Source: CAZRDB01 sp964598695 (GTDB lineage Bacteria > Armatimonadota > Zipacnadia > UBA1398). From it: a DNA stretch of 25,569 nt. Of the stretch, positions 1 to 7,883 are shown piece after piece; positions within the stretch are counted from its first letter, which is position 1; each line of letters begins with the position of its first letter. The stretch is from NCBI GenBank assembly GCA_964598695.1, contig CAZRDB010000060.1:1-25569 (forward strand). Reading direction: 5' to 3'. A program made the translations under genes and the position numbers. The notes under the pieces are model-generated. The model ran no database searches and had not been told where the DNA came from. It saw only the letters and a program-made list of their open reading frames with translations.

Positions 1-34
1 CGGAGCCTGCAGGCCGCCTCGGGGCGGTACGAGA

Positions 35-70
35 GGAGAGCCGACACGCGATCGTGCGTGTCGGCTCTCC
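35..70 (-). terminator. Hairpin terminator behind the first prepilin-like gene
   Basis: A perfect 13-bp inverted repeat (35-47 with 58-70) encloses a 10-nt loop whose ends can pair further. It lies about 40 nt past the stop of the minus-strand gene ending at 111. No T-run follows on the minus strand, so this is a strong hairpin rather than a textbook intrinsic terminator. Confidence 0.6.
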
Positions 71-110
71 CGCACTGCGTTGGCGCCCGTCTCGCGGGAC
101 GGGCCGAGAG

Positions 111-875
111 CTACTTGTACTCGGGGATGTTGGCGTTGATGTTCTGCCAGCCGCGAAGGGTGTTCGAGTCGGGGCCCGACCACCACTCCCACAGGAAGTC
201 ATCGGTCGGCACATCGCCCGGCGCCCAGGTGAGGTCGCCGAAGGTGCGGTGCGGCTTCATCGGCTTGGCGTGGCCGTCCATGTACGACCAGTTGCACATG
301 CCGTTGTGGGAGGTGTAGGCGCCCTTGGCGCTGTCGAGCCAGGCCGTCCACTCCATCGTCCAGGTGCCGAGATCGGGGTACTCGTAACGGCTCTCCATGG
401 TGAGGATGCAGGTGGCGGGCCGCGGAACGGTGGCGATCTTGAGCCCGTTGGCCGCGTAGCTCGGGTGCGCCCAGCTATGGCACCCGGCGTAGCTGCGGCG
501 GATCCCCGCGGCCCAGTCCGGGCCGAAGCCCCACATGCCCTCGTCCGGGCGCTCGTAGCTGGGGCAGATGAAGAGCTGCGCGTTCTTGCAGTAGGGCATG
601 ACGAGCATGCGCCACGAGGCGCCGGTGCCGAGGTCGGGCTGGCCGGCCGGCGGGGTCCAGCCGACCCACGTGACCGAGCCGAGCGGGAACGTCTCATCGT
701 AGTCCTGCGCGTAGGAGTCGATCGCGGTGGCGGTCTGGCGGGTGTTGGAGAGGCAAGTTGTCTGGCGGGCCTTCTCGCGGGCCTTGGCGAAGACCGGGAA
801 CAGGATGGCCGCCAGGATCGCGATGATGGCGATGACCACGAGAAGCTCGATGAGCGTGAACGCGCGTCTGCGCAC
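111..875 (-). CDS. Prepilin-type N-terminal methylation / H-X9-DG (DUF1559-like) protein
   Basis: This is a 254-residue secreted protein with a type IV prepilin leader. From a GTG start it reads RRRA then FTLIELLVVIAIIAILA, so the peptidase would cut between Ala and Phe; Ala replaces the usual Gly at -1. The helix runs into FPVFAKAREKARQT and SYAQDYDETFP. Near the C-terminus is H-NGMCNWSYM-DG, the H-X9-DG motif of these proteins. I chose GTG at 875 because an AAGGGG Shine-Dalgarno lies just upstream and the leader then begins with RRR; the ATG at 926 would add 17 residues unlike any leader. Such proteins are thought to be surface or pseudopilin-like, but their function is unknown. A paralogue lies at 1530-2276. 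Confidence 0.9.
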   Translation of the reverse strand: MRRRAFTLIELLVVIAIIAILAAILFPVFAKAREKARQTTCLSNTRQTATAIDSYAQDYDETFPLGSVTWVGWTPPAGQPDLGTGASWRMLVMPYCKNAQLFICPSYERPDEGMWGFGPDWAAGIRRSYAGCHSWAHPSYAANGLKIATVPRPATCILTMESRYEYPDLGTWTMEWTAWLDSAKGAYTSHNGMCNWSYMDGHAKPMKPHRTFGDLTWAPGDVPTDDFLWEWWSGPDSNTLRGWQNINANIPEYK

Positions 876-909
876 AGGTTTCCCCTTTCGGAAGCAGCGG
901 CAGGGCTGT
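876..909 (-). promoter_or_regulatory. Conserved leader with hairpin over the Shine-Dalgarno
   Basis: Read on the minus strand, ACAGCCCTG (909-901) and CCGCTGCT (900-893) are followed by a small hairpin TTCC-GAAAGG-GGAA (893-880) holding the Shine-Dalgarno, four nt before the GTG start. The same order of elements precedes the paralogue at 2276, where the hairpin has different bases but still pairs. A translation-control role is inference. Confidence 0.45.
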
Positions 910-1234
910 CCGTGCGTGGGCGTCACACAAGGAGCGCCACCGAGGATGGACGGGCGGACCCTGTGATCCCCCTCGCGGTTGCGAGTCTCTCAGGAGCCGT
1001 AGGCCTGACGGCCTCCTGACACCGGCTGGGTGGTTTTCCGCGGTACCCACCGAGCCTGCCGGGAAATCCTGACGCAGAGACGTTCGGAATGTTCGCTGGA
1101 ATCGCGGGTTCTTGGGCGATGGCTCCATCCGAGCGCGCGGCGTGGTCGGACCAGCGCTGCCCGCAGCCGGCAATTTGTTGTAGCTAACAGACTTTGGCAC
1201 AGTTTCCGGGCGCCGGGGGGGGCCGTACAGGGGA
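910..1234. other. Intergenic region, structured 5' UTR of the first prepilin gene
   Basis: I see no gene here. On the minus strand the upstream region could form two hairpins: an imperfect one (991-1000 with 1008-1018, one bulge) and a perfect 5-bp stem (972-976 with 981-985, loop GGTT). The only AT-richer patch is about 1170-1200, a plausible place for the minus-strand promoter, but I cannot assign convincing -35 and -10 boxes. No known riboswitch consensus was recognised. Confidence 0.3.
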
Positions 1235-1270
1235 GGAGCCGGTGCGGGCCTCGTGGCCCGCACCGGCTCC
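1235..1270 (-). terminator. 16-bp perfect hairpin after the lipoprotein gene
   Basis: Positions 1235-1250 are exactly complementary to 1255-1270, with the loop TCGT. It lies 20 nt past the stop of the minus-strand lipoprotein gene. No T-run follows, but the stem is very stable, so termination or mRNA 3'-end protection is likely. Confidence 0.7.
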
Positions 1271-1290
1271 GTTGAGCTACGGACTGCCGC

Positions 1291-1461
1291 CTACTTGGGG
1301 GGCGGCGCGCCCTTGGTCGCCGAGGGCGCACCCGGCTTGGCGCCGGGAGCGGTCGCGGCGGTCGGGTTCTTGGACTCGTCGGCCTTCTTGCCGCAGCCGC
1401 AGAACGCGGCGGCGGAGAGGCAGATGCAGACCACAGTCGCAAGTGCGATCAGGGAACGCAT
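1291..1461 (-). CDS. Small secreted lipoprotein, 56 aa
   Basis: The protein begins MRSLIALATVVCICLSAAAF and is followed by CGCGKKADES. It therefore has a short basic start, a hydrophobic stretch and a cysteine pair (C21, C23) where a lipobox is expected, then a Lys-, Ala- and Pro-rich tail ending GAPPPK. ATG at 1461 has AGGAGGAG about 9 nt upstream. It lies 68 nt downstream of the second prepilin-like gene on the same strand, so the two are probably co-transcribed, ending at the hairpin at 1235-1270. Tiny Cys-Gly-Cys-Gly lipoproteins often sit beside H-X9-DG prepilin genes in these phyla. No function is known. The exact lipidated cysteine is uncertain because the lipobox is not canonical. Confidence 0.75.
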   Translation of the reverse strand: MRSLIALATVVCICLSAAAFCGCGKKADESKNPTAATAPGAKPGAPSATKGAPPPK

Positions 1462-1529
1462 GGGGTGTTGCTCCTCCTCTGGTTGGTCGGTCGTGCACTC
1501 ACGTCTCGAGCGTGTCGGCCGGGCGGGCG

Positions 1530-2276
1530 CTAGAAGCCGGTGCCCCAGCCGAAGTTGCCCCAGTTGATGTCCCAGACGGCCGAGCCCGGCAGGGCGGTGA
1601 AGGCCGACATCGAGTTGCCGGACTTGAGCCACTTGGCATGGCCGTCGGTGAAGGCGTAGTTGCAGCCCTCGTTGTGGTTGTCGCCGAGGCGCTGCCCGCC
1701 GGTGCCCATGCCGGCCCAGGTGACGTTGCCGGCGGGGTCGTAGTCGCAGTAGGGGTTGCAGAAGGAGGCGTCGACGCCCTGGACGCCGTCGCCCTCCCAC
1801 AGGATGATGCAGCCCGAGACGTTCTGCGGGGCGCCGAGGCTGCGCCGGTGGGCGAAGCCGTTGTAGTTGTAGTTGGTGCTGGTGCTATCGGGGCCCGGGG
1901 TTGCCCAGTGGTTCTCCTGGCCCGAGGGGCAGCGGAAGATCTGGCGGTTCTTGATGTAGGGGATGATGGCGTTGAAGCAGCCGGCGGCGTCGGAGGCGTA
2001 GGCGCCCCAGTAGCCGACATCGCCGTTGCAGAAGAAGTACTGGTACCACCAGTCGCCCCCGGGGCTCGCCGGATCGACCTTGAGCGGGAAGGTCTCGTCG
2101 TAGTCCTGCGCGTACGACAGGATGGCGGTCGCGAGCTGGCGCTCGTTGGAGAGACAGCTCGTCTGGCGGGCCTTCTCACGGGCCTTGGCGAAGACGGGGA
2201 ACAGGATCGCGGCGAGGATCGCGATGATGGCGATGACTACCAACAGCTCAATCAGGGTGAAGCCTTTGCGGCGCAT
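1530..2276 (-). CDS. Prepilin-type N-terminal methylation / H-X9-DG (DUF1559-like) protein
   Basis: This 248-residue paralogue of the product of 111-875 starts MRRKG then FTLIELLVVIAIIAILA, a canonical prepilin peptidase site (Gly before Phe). FPVFAKAREKARQT, the LSYAQDYDETFP segment and a C-terminal H-NEGCNYAFT-DG motif follow. ATG at 2276 has AGGAG 7-8 nt upstream. The N-terminal 60 residues are nearly identical to the paralogue, while the rest is divergent, as is usual for this expanded family. The protein would be inserted by Sec and processed at the membrane. The shared leader upstream suggests common control with the paralogue. Function is unknown. Confidence 0.9.
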   Translation of the reverse strand: MRRKGFTLIELLVVIAIIAILAAILFPVFAKAREKARQTSCLSNERQLATAILSYAQDYDETFPLKVDPASPGGDWWYQYFFCNGDVGYWGAYASDAAGCFNAIIPYIKNRQIFRCPSGQENHWATPGPDSTSTNYNYNGFAHRRSLGAPQNVSGCIILWEGDGVQGVDASFCNPYCDYDPAGNVTWAGMGTGGQRLGDNHNEGCNYAFTDGHAKWLKSGNSMSAFTALPGSAVWDINWGNFGWGTGF

Positions 2277-2312
2277 TGTGTTCTCCTCTCAGGAGCAGCG
2301 GTCAGGGCTGTT
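2277..2312 (-). promoter_or_regulatory. Conserved leader with hairpin over the Shine-Dalgarno
   Basis: On the minus strand ACAGCCCTGA and CCGCTGCT are followed by CTCCT-GAG-AGGAG, a 5-bp stem whose 3' arm is the Shine-Dalgarno (2295-2283), six nt before ATG. The order and spacing match the leader at 909-880, with a differently paired stem. Confidence 0.45.
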
Positions 2313-2828
2313 CATACACAGGCACCACGTGCAGACGAACGCGTGTATGCGGTGGGTAGTGGCGGCAATCACCCCCTTCCGGCGTAGTCCGACCGGGTGG
2401 AGAACTCTCCGCGGCGGTCGAACGTGCTATCCGCCGCTGTCTGTCGGGGTGCACGCGTGCCGAACTATCGGACCCTACACTGTAGTCGGTGTTCCGCGCG
2501 AATGCATCACCTTTTTTGTGCGACTGCCACTCGCCAAACCAGATATATGGACAAGCGCACGAATGCTGAAGCCGGCGCTCGGATGGGGCCGGGCGGGGTG
2601 TGTGCCCCAGGCGTACAGGGGCGAGAGACCGCCGACTCCCGCCGTCGATTTCCCAGCACGCTACAGGAATGATTGCGATAGATCGCATTCCCGCAGGTAT
2701 CTCCCGCTCCCTCGCGAACCCTACTGCGACAAAGCAGGTCGCTTGCGGCGCCCGATTGCCGACGGTTGGGGTAGTGCCCTCCGCCCGCGGTGACAGCCCA
2801 CACGTGGCCGCGGGAGGAGTGGGACAAC
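2313..2828. other. Divergent intergenic region
   Basis: I see no convincing gene; the open frames here are short and lack family resemblance. The region must hold the promoters of the minus-strand prepilin operon and the plus-strand glycosidase. An AT-richer patch (2505-2550, with a T6 run and GATATATGG) is the likeliest core promoter area. Small palindromes are CTACACTGTAG at 2475-2485 and the repeat at 2667-2691. Confidence 0.3.
2667..2691. promoter_or_regulatory. Imperfect palindrome, possible operator
   Basis: GGAATG ... GCGAT-AG-ATCGC ... CATTCC forms an interrupted dyad about 140 nt before the glycosidase start. Its core TGCGATAGATCGCA is nearly perfect. A role as a binding site is a guess from its symmetry and location. 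Confidence 0.25.
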
Positions 2829-4520
2829 GTGCCCTTTGCCGATCTACTGGGACGACTCGCGATGCCGATGGAAGGCCGGGCGGGCCGGATCTCGAGCAAC
2901 GAGCAGCCGGACTGGAACAACGCGAACTTCGACATGACCTACATCGAGGCCGGCACGACCTTCGAGCTGCCGACGATCGAGGGGCCGGCGGTCATCAACC
3001 ACATCTGGCTCACCTCGCATGCGGGCCACTCGGACACGCTCGATCAACTCGTGCTGCGCATCTACTGGGACGGCTCCGACGAGCCGGCCGTCGAGGCGCC
3101 CCTCGACAGCTTCTTCGCGTGCGGCCACGGGAAGAAGCTCGTGGTGGACTCACTGCCCGTGCAGGTCTCGGAGTCCGGCTCGCTCACCTGCTACTGGCGG
3201 ATGCCGTTCCGCCGGTCGTGCCGGATCACCGTCGCCAACGAGCACCCTACAACCACGGTCGGTCTCTACTGGCAGGTCGACTACCTCTCGCTCCCCGTTG
3301 CCGAGGACCAGCCCTACTTCCATGCCCTCTATCGGCAGGAGTACCCGTGCCGGTCGGGCGCCGATTACCTGATCCTCGAGACCGAGGGACGAGGCCAGTA
3401 CGTCGGCACCGTAATGGGCATCACCATGATGCAGGACGGTTGGTACGGCGAGGGGGATGACTTCTTCTACATCGACGGCGAAGAGATTCCGTCGCTCCAG
3501 GGAACGGGCTCGGAGGACTACTTCAACGATGCTTGGGGCTTCCGGGTACGAACCACCGCCTTCTTCGGCCAGCCGCTGTGGGAGGGCTACGACGCCGGCG
3601 ATCGCGGGGTCGCCTACCGCTGGCACGTCGCCGACCCCGTCCCGTTCGCGAAGTCGCTCAAACTGACGATCGAGCACAAAGGCAACATGGAGCCGCCGAC
3701 CGAGGGCTGGTACGTCGAGCGGCCGGACTTCTACAGCTCGGTCGCCTTCTGGTACCAGACCGGCACGCCCTCGCCGCGCGAGCCGCTGCCCTCGTACGCC
3801 GACCGGCAGCTCCCGTGGAGGAGCATCGCCGCGACCGACCAGTACGACGCGCTCACGGCCACCGGCGGCGAGAGGTCGGTCCAGTGGCTCGGCGCCCGCC
3901 CCGTTGTCTTCTGGCAGAACGAGGACCCGGCCGGTGAGATCGCCATGCCCTTCTCCCTCGATGCGCCGCTTCGCTGCGCGGCCAAGCTCTCGGTCGCGAC
4001 CTCGTACGACTACGGCGTCTTCGACGTCTACCTCGACGACGTGCCGGTCGCCCGCGCCGTTGACCTGTACAGCGCCGACACGGGGCTGCGCGAGGTGAGC
4101 TTCGGCACGCGCGAGCTGGCGGCCGGGGCCCACACGCTCACGCTCAAGTGCCGGGGGGCGAACCCGGCCGTGGCGCGTGGCGCCTCCGGTGGGCCCCTGT
4201 GCTACCTCGGGCTCGGCGCGCTGCGGCTGCTCGAGCTGCAGCCGGCCGTGATGCGGCCGATGGGCCGGCGCGGCCGCGAGGAGCGGCACTGGATCTGGCG
4301 GGGGATCACCGACGGCGTCCGCGCCTTCCGCGCCACGCGTCGGCGCGCTCCCGCCTCGCTCGCGGAGATCGTCGAGGCGGGGCTCCTCGGCAAGCGGTAC
4401 CTCACCGACGAGAACCACCAGCCGCTGGAATCGTGGCTGGAGGACGGCAAACTCGTGGTGACGAGCATCGGCATGGACGGAGTCAAGGGAACGGCCGACG
4501 ACTGGCGCAAGGAGTGGTAG
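2829..4520 (+). CDS. GH172 (DUF2961) family glycosidase with GspG-like C-terminal tail
   Basis: A DUF2961/GH172 protein of 563 residues. The N-terminal segment GRISSNEQPDWNNANFDM and GPAVINHIWLTS are family hallmarks. E208 in GEGDD and E229 in GTGSEDYF are 21 residues apart, the spacing I recall for the catalytic pair E270/E291 of the bifidobacterial alpha-fructofuranosidase that founded GH172. Known members act on alpha-fructofuranosides or D-arabinofuranosides; the substrate here is unknown. A beta-rich region follows to about residue 475. The last ~85 residues (LLGKRYLTDENHQPLESW, then SIGMDGVKGTADD) resemble the globular end of GspG pseudopilins. I chose GTG at 2829 because GGGAGGAG sits 9 nt upstream; an in-frame GTG at 2790 has no SD. 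No signal peptide is visible. Confidence 0.88.
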   Translation: MPFADLLGRLAMPMEGRAGRISSNEQPDWNNANFDMTYIEAGTTFELPTIEGPAVINHIWLTSHAGHSDTLDQLVLRIYWDGSDEPAVEAPLDSFFACGHGKKLVVDSLPVQVSESGSLTCYWRMPFRRSCRITVANEHPTTTVGLYWQVDYLSLPVAEDQPYFHALYRQEYPCRSGADYLILETEGRGQYVGTVMGITMMQDGWYGEGDDFFYIDGEEIPSLQGTGSEDYFNDAWGFRVRTTAFFGQPLWEGYDAGDRGVAYRWHVADPVPFAKSLKLTIEHKGNMEPPTEGWYVERPDFYSSVAFWYQTGTPSPREPLPSYADRQLPWRSIAATDQYDALTATGGERSVQWLGARPVVFWQNEDPAGEIAMPFSLDAPLRCAAKLSVATSYDYGVFDVYLDDVPVARAVDLYSADTGLREVSFGTRELAAGAHTLTLKCRGANPAVARGASGGPLCYLGLGALRLLELQPAVMRPMGRRGREERHWIWRGITDGVRAFRATRRRAPASLAEIVEAGLLGKRYLTDENHQPLESWLEDGKLVVTSIGMDGVKGTADDWRKEW

Positions 4521-4523
4521 GGA

Positions 4524-4538
4524 GGCCCCCGCGGGGCC
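4524..4538 (+). terminator. Short GC hairpin after the GH172 gene
   Basis: GGCCCC-CGC-GGGGCC begins three nt past the stop codon. It is a compact 6-bp stem without a T-run, so it is a weak terminator candidate. The following gene has its own SD and possible operator. Confidence 0.35.
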
Positions 4539-4572
4539 CCCAACCGGCAGCAGGCGATGCGCTCCGCTCGAA

Positions 4573-4584
4573 CGAACCGGTTCG
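4573..4584. promoter_or_regulatory. Perfect palindrome CGAACCGGTTCG, LacI-family-like operator
   Basis: A 12-bp perfect palindrome with the central AACCGGTT core lies about 43 nt before the start of the secreted glycosidase gene. LacI/GalR-family sugar repressors commonly bind palindromes with a central CG step of this type. No LacI-type gene is in the window, so the regulator would be encoded elsewhere. Confidence 0.4.
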
Positions 4585-4626
4585 GGCGGGGCGCTTTCAC
4601 CGTACGCCCGCCGCCGGGAGGTCGCC

Positions 4627-7173
4627 ATGTCTCGAGCCCTTGCGCTGCTCGCGCTGAGCCTCGTGTGCGCGCCATCGCGCGCCGAGGTGACCGTCCGCGT
4701 TCGGGAGACGCCGGGCGGGCCGCAGATCCACCTCAACGGGGCGCCGATCCCGCCGCGCTTCTTCTGGGGCGCTCAGGCGGGCGGGGCGCTTCGCCTGGGG
4801 AGCGAGTGGCAGGACTACTCGTTCGACTGCGAGCCGGGCGCGGTCGACCGCACCGGCACGCTGCACTTTCGCTTCGCGCAGCAGCCCGGCGCCCTGGCGA
4901 TCGCCGATCTGCGGATCGTGGACACCGCCAGCGGAGCCGACGTCTTCCCGCCGGGCAGCTTCGCGACGCCGGAGGCGTTCGCGGCGGCGTGGCGTGTCTG
5001 GCCGCAGGGCGAGGCCAACACGGTGGGCTCCTCCGCCGTCGTCGACGGCGCGCTCCAGGTGACGCTCACGGCTCCGCCCGCGGGCAAGGGCTGGCCGGAC
5101 TACCACCTCTACAGCGACACGGGGCTCTCGTTCGAGCAGGGCCGAAGCTACCGGGTGAGCTTCCGGGCGCGGGCCGATTCGTCGCAGCTCCTGCGCAGCC
5201 AGCTCTACGATCTCGCGGGCGGGAGCTGGACCCCCGTCGGTGGTCCGCCGGGGGCGTTCCTCCACCAGGTTGCGCTCGCGCGCGACGCGGGCGTCCGGCT
5301 GGTCTCGTTCTCGGCGCCGGAGTGCTGGCTCGAGCCGGAGAGGCCCCAGAGTTGGGCCCCGCTCGACCGCCTGTGCCGCGAGATCATCGCCGTGCACCCC
5401 ACGGTGCTACTCGTCCCGCGCGTGGGAGCCGACGCGCCCGGCTGGTGGCTCGACCGCCACCCCGAGAGCCGGATGGTCTACGACGGCGACCAGGTCCTCC
5501 ACCACTCCTGCGTCTCCGACCGGCTCTACCGGGCGGAGGTCTGCGCCCACCTCGAGAAGCTCTGCCGCCACCTGACCGAGACCTTCCCCGACCACTTCGC
5601 CGGGATCCACCCGTGCGGACAGAATACGGGCGAGTGGTTCTACCAGAACACGTGGGAGCGCCCGCTGAGCGGCTACGACGCCGACACCCGAGAGGCCTTT
5701 CGCGAGTGGCTGGCCGGGCGGGGCGACCCGGGCGCCGCGGCGGCCGAGCCGCCCGGGGCCGACGAGCGACGGGCACACCCCTTCGGCTTCCTGCGGGACC
5801 CCGCGCGGGAGGGCCGGCTGATCGAGTTCGCGCGGTTCCAGCAGGAGGAGATGGCCGAGCACGTGGCCGCGATGGCCGCTGCCTGCCGGCGGGGCACCGA
5901 GGGCAGGAAGCTCGTGGTGTTCTTCTACGGCTACCTGTTCGAGTTCGCGCCGGCGCAGTGCGGGGCGCCGACCTGCGGCCACTACGCGCTCTCGACGGTG
6001 CTGCGGAGCCCGGACATCGACATCCTCTGCTCACCGATCTCCTACACCGACCGCGACTGGCTCGGGACGGCGCCCTCGATGACCACCGCCGAGAGCGTCA
6101 ACCGGGCGGGGATCCTGTGGCTCAACGAGGACGACTCGCGGACCTTCCTCGACACGCGGGTCCAGGAGCATGTCCAGGAGGGCGGCCTCGTCGACCTCCG
6201 GCAGACGCAGCAGGTGATGCTGCGGAACACGGCCCAGGCGGCGCTGCGGGGCTTCGGCACGTGGTGGATGGATCTGCCCGCACAGGGCTGGTTCGACGAT
6301 GCGCGCATCTGGGAGGAGCTGGTTCGCCTCCAGCCCGTCGACCGCGCGATGGCGCGGCGCGCGCGGCGCTTCACGCCGGAGATCGCGGCCGTGCTCGATG
6401 AGGACAGCATGTGCCATCTCACGGGCGGATCGGAGCCGGTCGGCCGTGGGCTGATCTACGACTGCCGCGCGGCGCTCGGCCGCTGCGGCGCGCCGTACGG
6501 CCAGTACCTGCTCCGCGACCTGCTCGAGGGCCGCGTCGACGCGAAGCTGCAGGTGCTGCTGGCGGCCTGGGCGTTGACGGCCGACCAGCGGGCGGGGCTC
6601 GAGAGGCTCCGGGCGACCGAGTCGACCCGCGTGTGGTGCTACGCGCCGGGCTACATCCGCCCCGATCGGCTCGACGTGGCGGGGATCGAGGAGGTCACGG
6701 GCTTCGCCGCGCGGCCGGTCGAGCCGGAGACGACGATGGTCACGCCGACGGAGGCGGGGCGGGCGCTCGGGCTGACGGAGCCGTGGGGCGTGAGCGCTCC
6801 GGTCCGCCCGCTCTTCACGGTCGAGGCCGAGCCGGAGGAGACGCTCGCCACCTACGCCGACGGATCTCCCGCGGTCGTCCTGCGTCGCGCGGCCCACGGG
6901 AGCGACGTGTTCCTCGGGGTGCCGAGGCTCACGCCCGCGCTCGTGCGCGCGCTCGCGCGGCACGCGGGCGTCCACCTGTTCACCCAGCGTGACGCCGCGG
7001 TGTGGGCGGCCGAGGGGTTCGTCTCGGTCCAGGCGCACGAGGCCGGCACGTTCGAGATCGACACGGGCACGACGGGGCCGGTGGCCGATGCCCTCGACGG
7101 CGCCGGCGTCGGGCAGGGACCGGTGGTGCGTCTCTCGTTCGAGCCGGGCGAGACGCGCGTGCTGCGCTACTGA
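4627..7173 (+). CDS. Secreted GH42-like glycosidase (clan GH-A) with inserted carbohydrate-binding module
   Basis: An 848-residue exported protein. MSRALALLALSLVCAPSRA is a Sec signal peptide with cleavage after SRA. After a short segment (IHLNGAPIPPRFFWG) comes a beta-sandwich region at about 55-195 like CBM4/9/16 modules, then a TIM-barrel region. HPCGQNTGEWFYQN carries E336, the candidate acid/base, and LWLNEDDS carries E501, the candidate nucleophile. A Rossmann-like region at about 600-790 resembles the GH42 trimerisation domain, and a small beta domain ends the chain. ATG at 4627 has GGGAGG 5 nt upstream. It probably releases galactose or a related sugar outside the cytoplasm, together with the GH172 neighbour, but the substrate is not readable. 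The family match is to GH42-like proteins of Armatimonadota and Planctomycetota and is moderate; the catalytic residues are inferred from motif shape. Confidence 0.75.
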   Translation: MSRALALLALSLVCAPSRAEVTVRVRETPGGPQIHLNGAPIPPRFFWGAQAGGALRLGSEWQDYSFDCEPGAVDRTGTLHFRFAQQPGALAIADLRIVDTASGADVFPPGSFATPEAFAAAWRVWPQGEANTVGSSAVVDGALQVTLTAPPAGKGWPDYHLYSDTGLSFEQGRSYRVSFRARADSSQLLRSQLYDLAGGSWTPVGGPPGAFLHQVALARDAGVRLVSFSAPECWLEPERPQSWAPLDRLCREIIAVHPTVLLVPRVGADAPGWWLDRHPESRMVYDGDQVLHHSCVSDRLYRAEVCAHLEKLCRHLTETFPDHFAGIHPCGQNTGEWFYQNTWERPLSGYDADTREAFREWLAGRGDPGAAAAEPPGADERRAHPFGFLRDPAREGRLIEFARFQQEEMAEHVAAMAAACRRGTEGRKLVVFFYGYLFEFAPAQCGAPTCGHYALSTVLRSPDIDILCSPISYTDRDWLGTAPSMTTAESVNRAGILWLNEDDSRTFLDTRVQEHVQEGGLVDLRQTQQVMLRNTAQAALRGFGTWWMDLPAQGWFDDARIWEELVRLQPVDRAMARRARRFTPEIAAVLDEDSMCHLTGGSEPVGRGLIYDCRAALGRCGAPYGQYLLRDLLEGRVDAKLQVLLAAWALTADQRAGLERLRATESTRVWCYAPGYIRPDRLDVAGIEEVTGFAARPVEPETTMVTPTEAGRALGLTEPWGVSAPVRPLFTVEAEPEETLATYADGSPAVVLRRAAHGSDVFLGVPRLTPALVRALARHAGVHLFTQRDAAVWAAEGFVSVQAHEAGTFEIDTGTTGPVADALDGAGVGQGPVVRLSFEPGETRVLRY

Positions 7174-7174
7174 G

Positions 7175-7188
7175 CCGCCGCGCGGCGG
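7175..7188. other. GC palindrome between two genes
   Basis: CCGCCGCGCGGCGG is a perfect 14-bp palindrome immediately after the glycosidase stop and before the SD of the next gene. It could fold as a 5-bp stem with a GCGC loop and act as a weak terminator or processing site. Confidence 0.3.
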
Positions 7189-7204
7189 CGAGAGGGGAGC
7201 GGAC

Positions 7205-7870
7205 ATGAAGCTCGTCGGAATCCTGGGAAGCCCGCACGGCATGGAGGGAGCGACCGGGCCGCTGCTCCGCGCGGTGCTCGACGCGACGGGCGGCGAGGTG
7301 GAGCTGTTCTGCCTGCGCGATCTGGCGGTCACCCCGTGCATGGGCTGCGACGTGTGCCACAAGGTGGGCCGCTGCGCGATCCGCGACGACTTCCACCGCG
7401 TGCTCGAGGCGCTGGTCGGAGCCGACGGGTTTGTCCTCGCGAGCCCCAACTACATCACGAGTGTCTCGGCGCAGATGAAGGCCCTCTTCGACCGCTGCTG
7501 CGGGCCGCTCCACATCCAGCTTCTCGAGGGCAAGTACGGGGCGGCCGTGGTCACTTCGGGCGGCGACGAATCGCCCGAGGTGGAGGCCTACATGCTGCGC
7601 TTCGTGACGACCCTCGGCTGCACCGCCGTGGGGAGCGTGGGCGCGGCGGCGCGGGAACTCCAGGAGGCGGAGGCGAGCGCTGCCGTCCTCGAGCGAGCGG
7701 CCGCCCTTGGCACGAGGCTCGCCGAGGCGATCCGGACGGGCGAGCGGTTCCCGGAGCAGGAGCCCGCACGCGCGGCCTTCCGCGCACGGATGCAGCAGCT
7801 CGTACGGTTCCGCCAGGACGAGTGGCCGTACGAGTACCGCTGGTGGGTCGACCGCGGGCTGGAGGCGTAG
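7205..7870 (+). CDS. Iron-sulfur flavoprotein / NADPH-dependent FMN reductase family
   Basis: A 221-residue flavodoxin-fold protein. MKLVGILGSPHGMEGATGPL is the FMN-phosphate loop region. C45, C48, C51 and C57 form a compact CX2CX2CX5C motif like the 4Fe-4S site of archaeal-type iron-sulfur flavoproteins, and SPNYITSVSAQMKALFDR is the second flavin-binding segment. It is therefore expected to bind FMN and probably one cluster and to move electrons in the cytoplasm; the partner is unknown. ATG at 7205 follows AGGGGAG at 5 nt. It lies 31 nt after the glycosidase on the same strand and may share its transcript, although the two functions have no obvious link. The C-terminal ~40 residues are rich in Arg, Trp and Tyr and are not explained by the family core. 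Confidence 0.85.
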   Translation: MKLVGILGSPHGMEGATGPLLRAVLDATGGEVELFCLRDLAVTPCMGCDVCHKVGRCAIRDDFHRVLEALVGADGFVLASPNYITSVSAQMKALFDRCCGPLHIQLLEGKYGAAVVTSGGDESPEVEAYMLRFVTTLGCTAVGSVGAAARELQEAEASAAVLERAAALGTRLAEAIRTGERFPEQEPARAAFRARMQQLVRFRQDEWPYEYRWWVDRGLEA

Positions 7871-7883
7871 CGCCGCGGCGGGC

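Noticed and set aside
910..1234. A possible c-di-GMP or other riboswitch before the first prepilin gene
   Set aside because: The hairpins at 972-1018 lack the conserved cores of c-di-GMP, cobalamin or SAM riboswitches as I know them.
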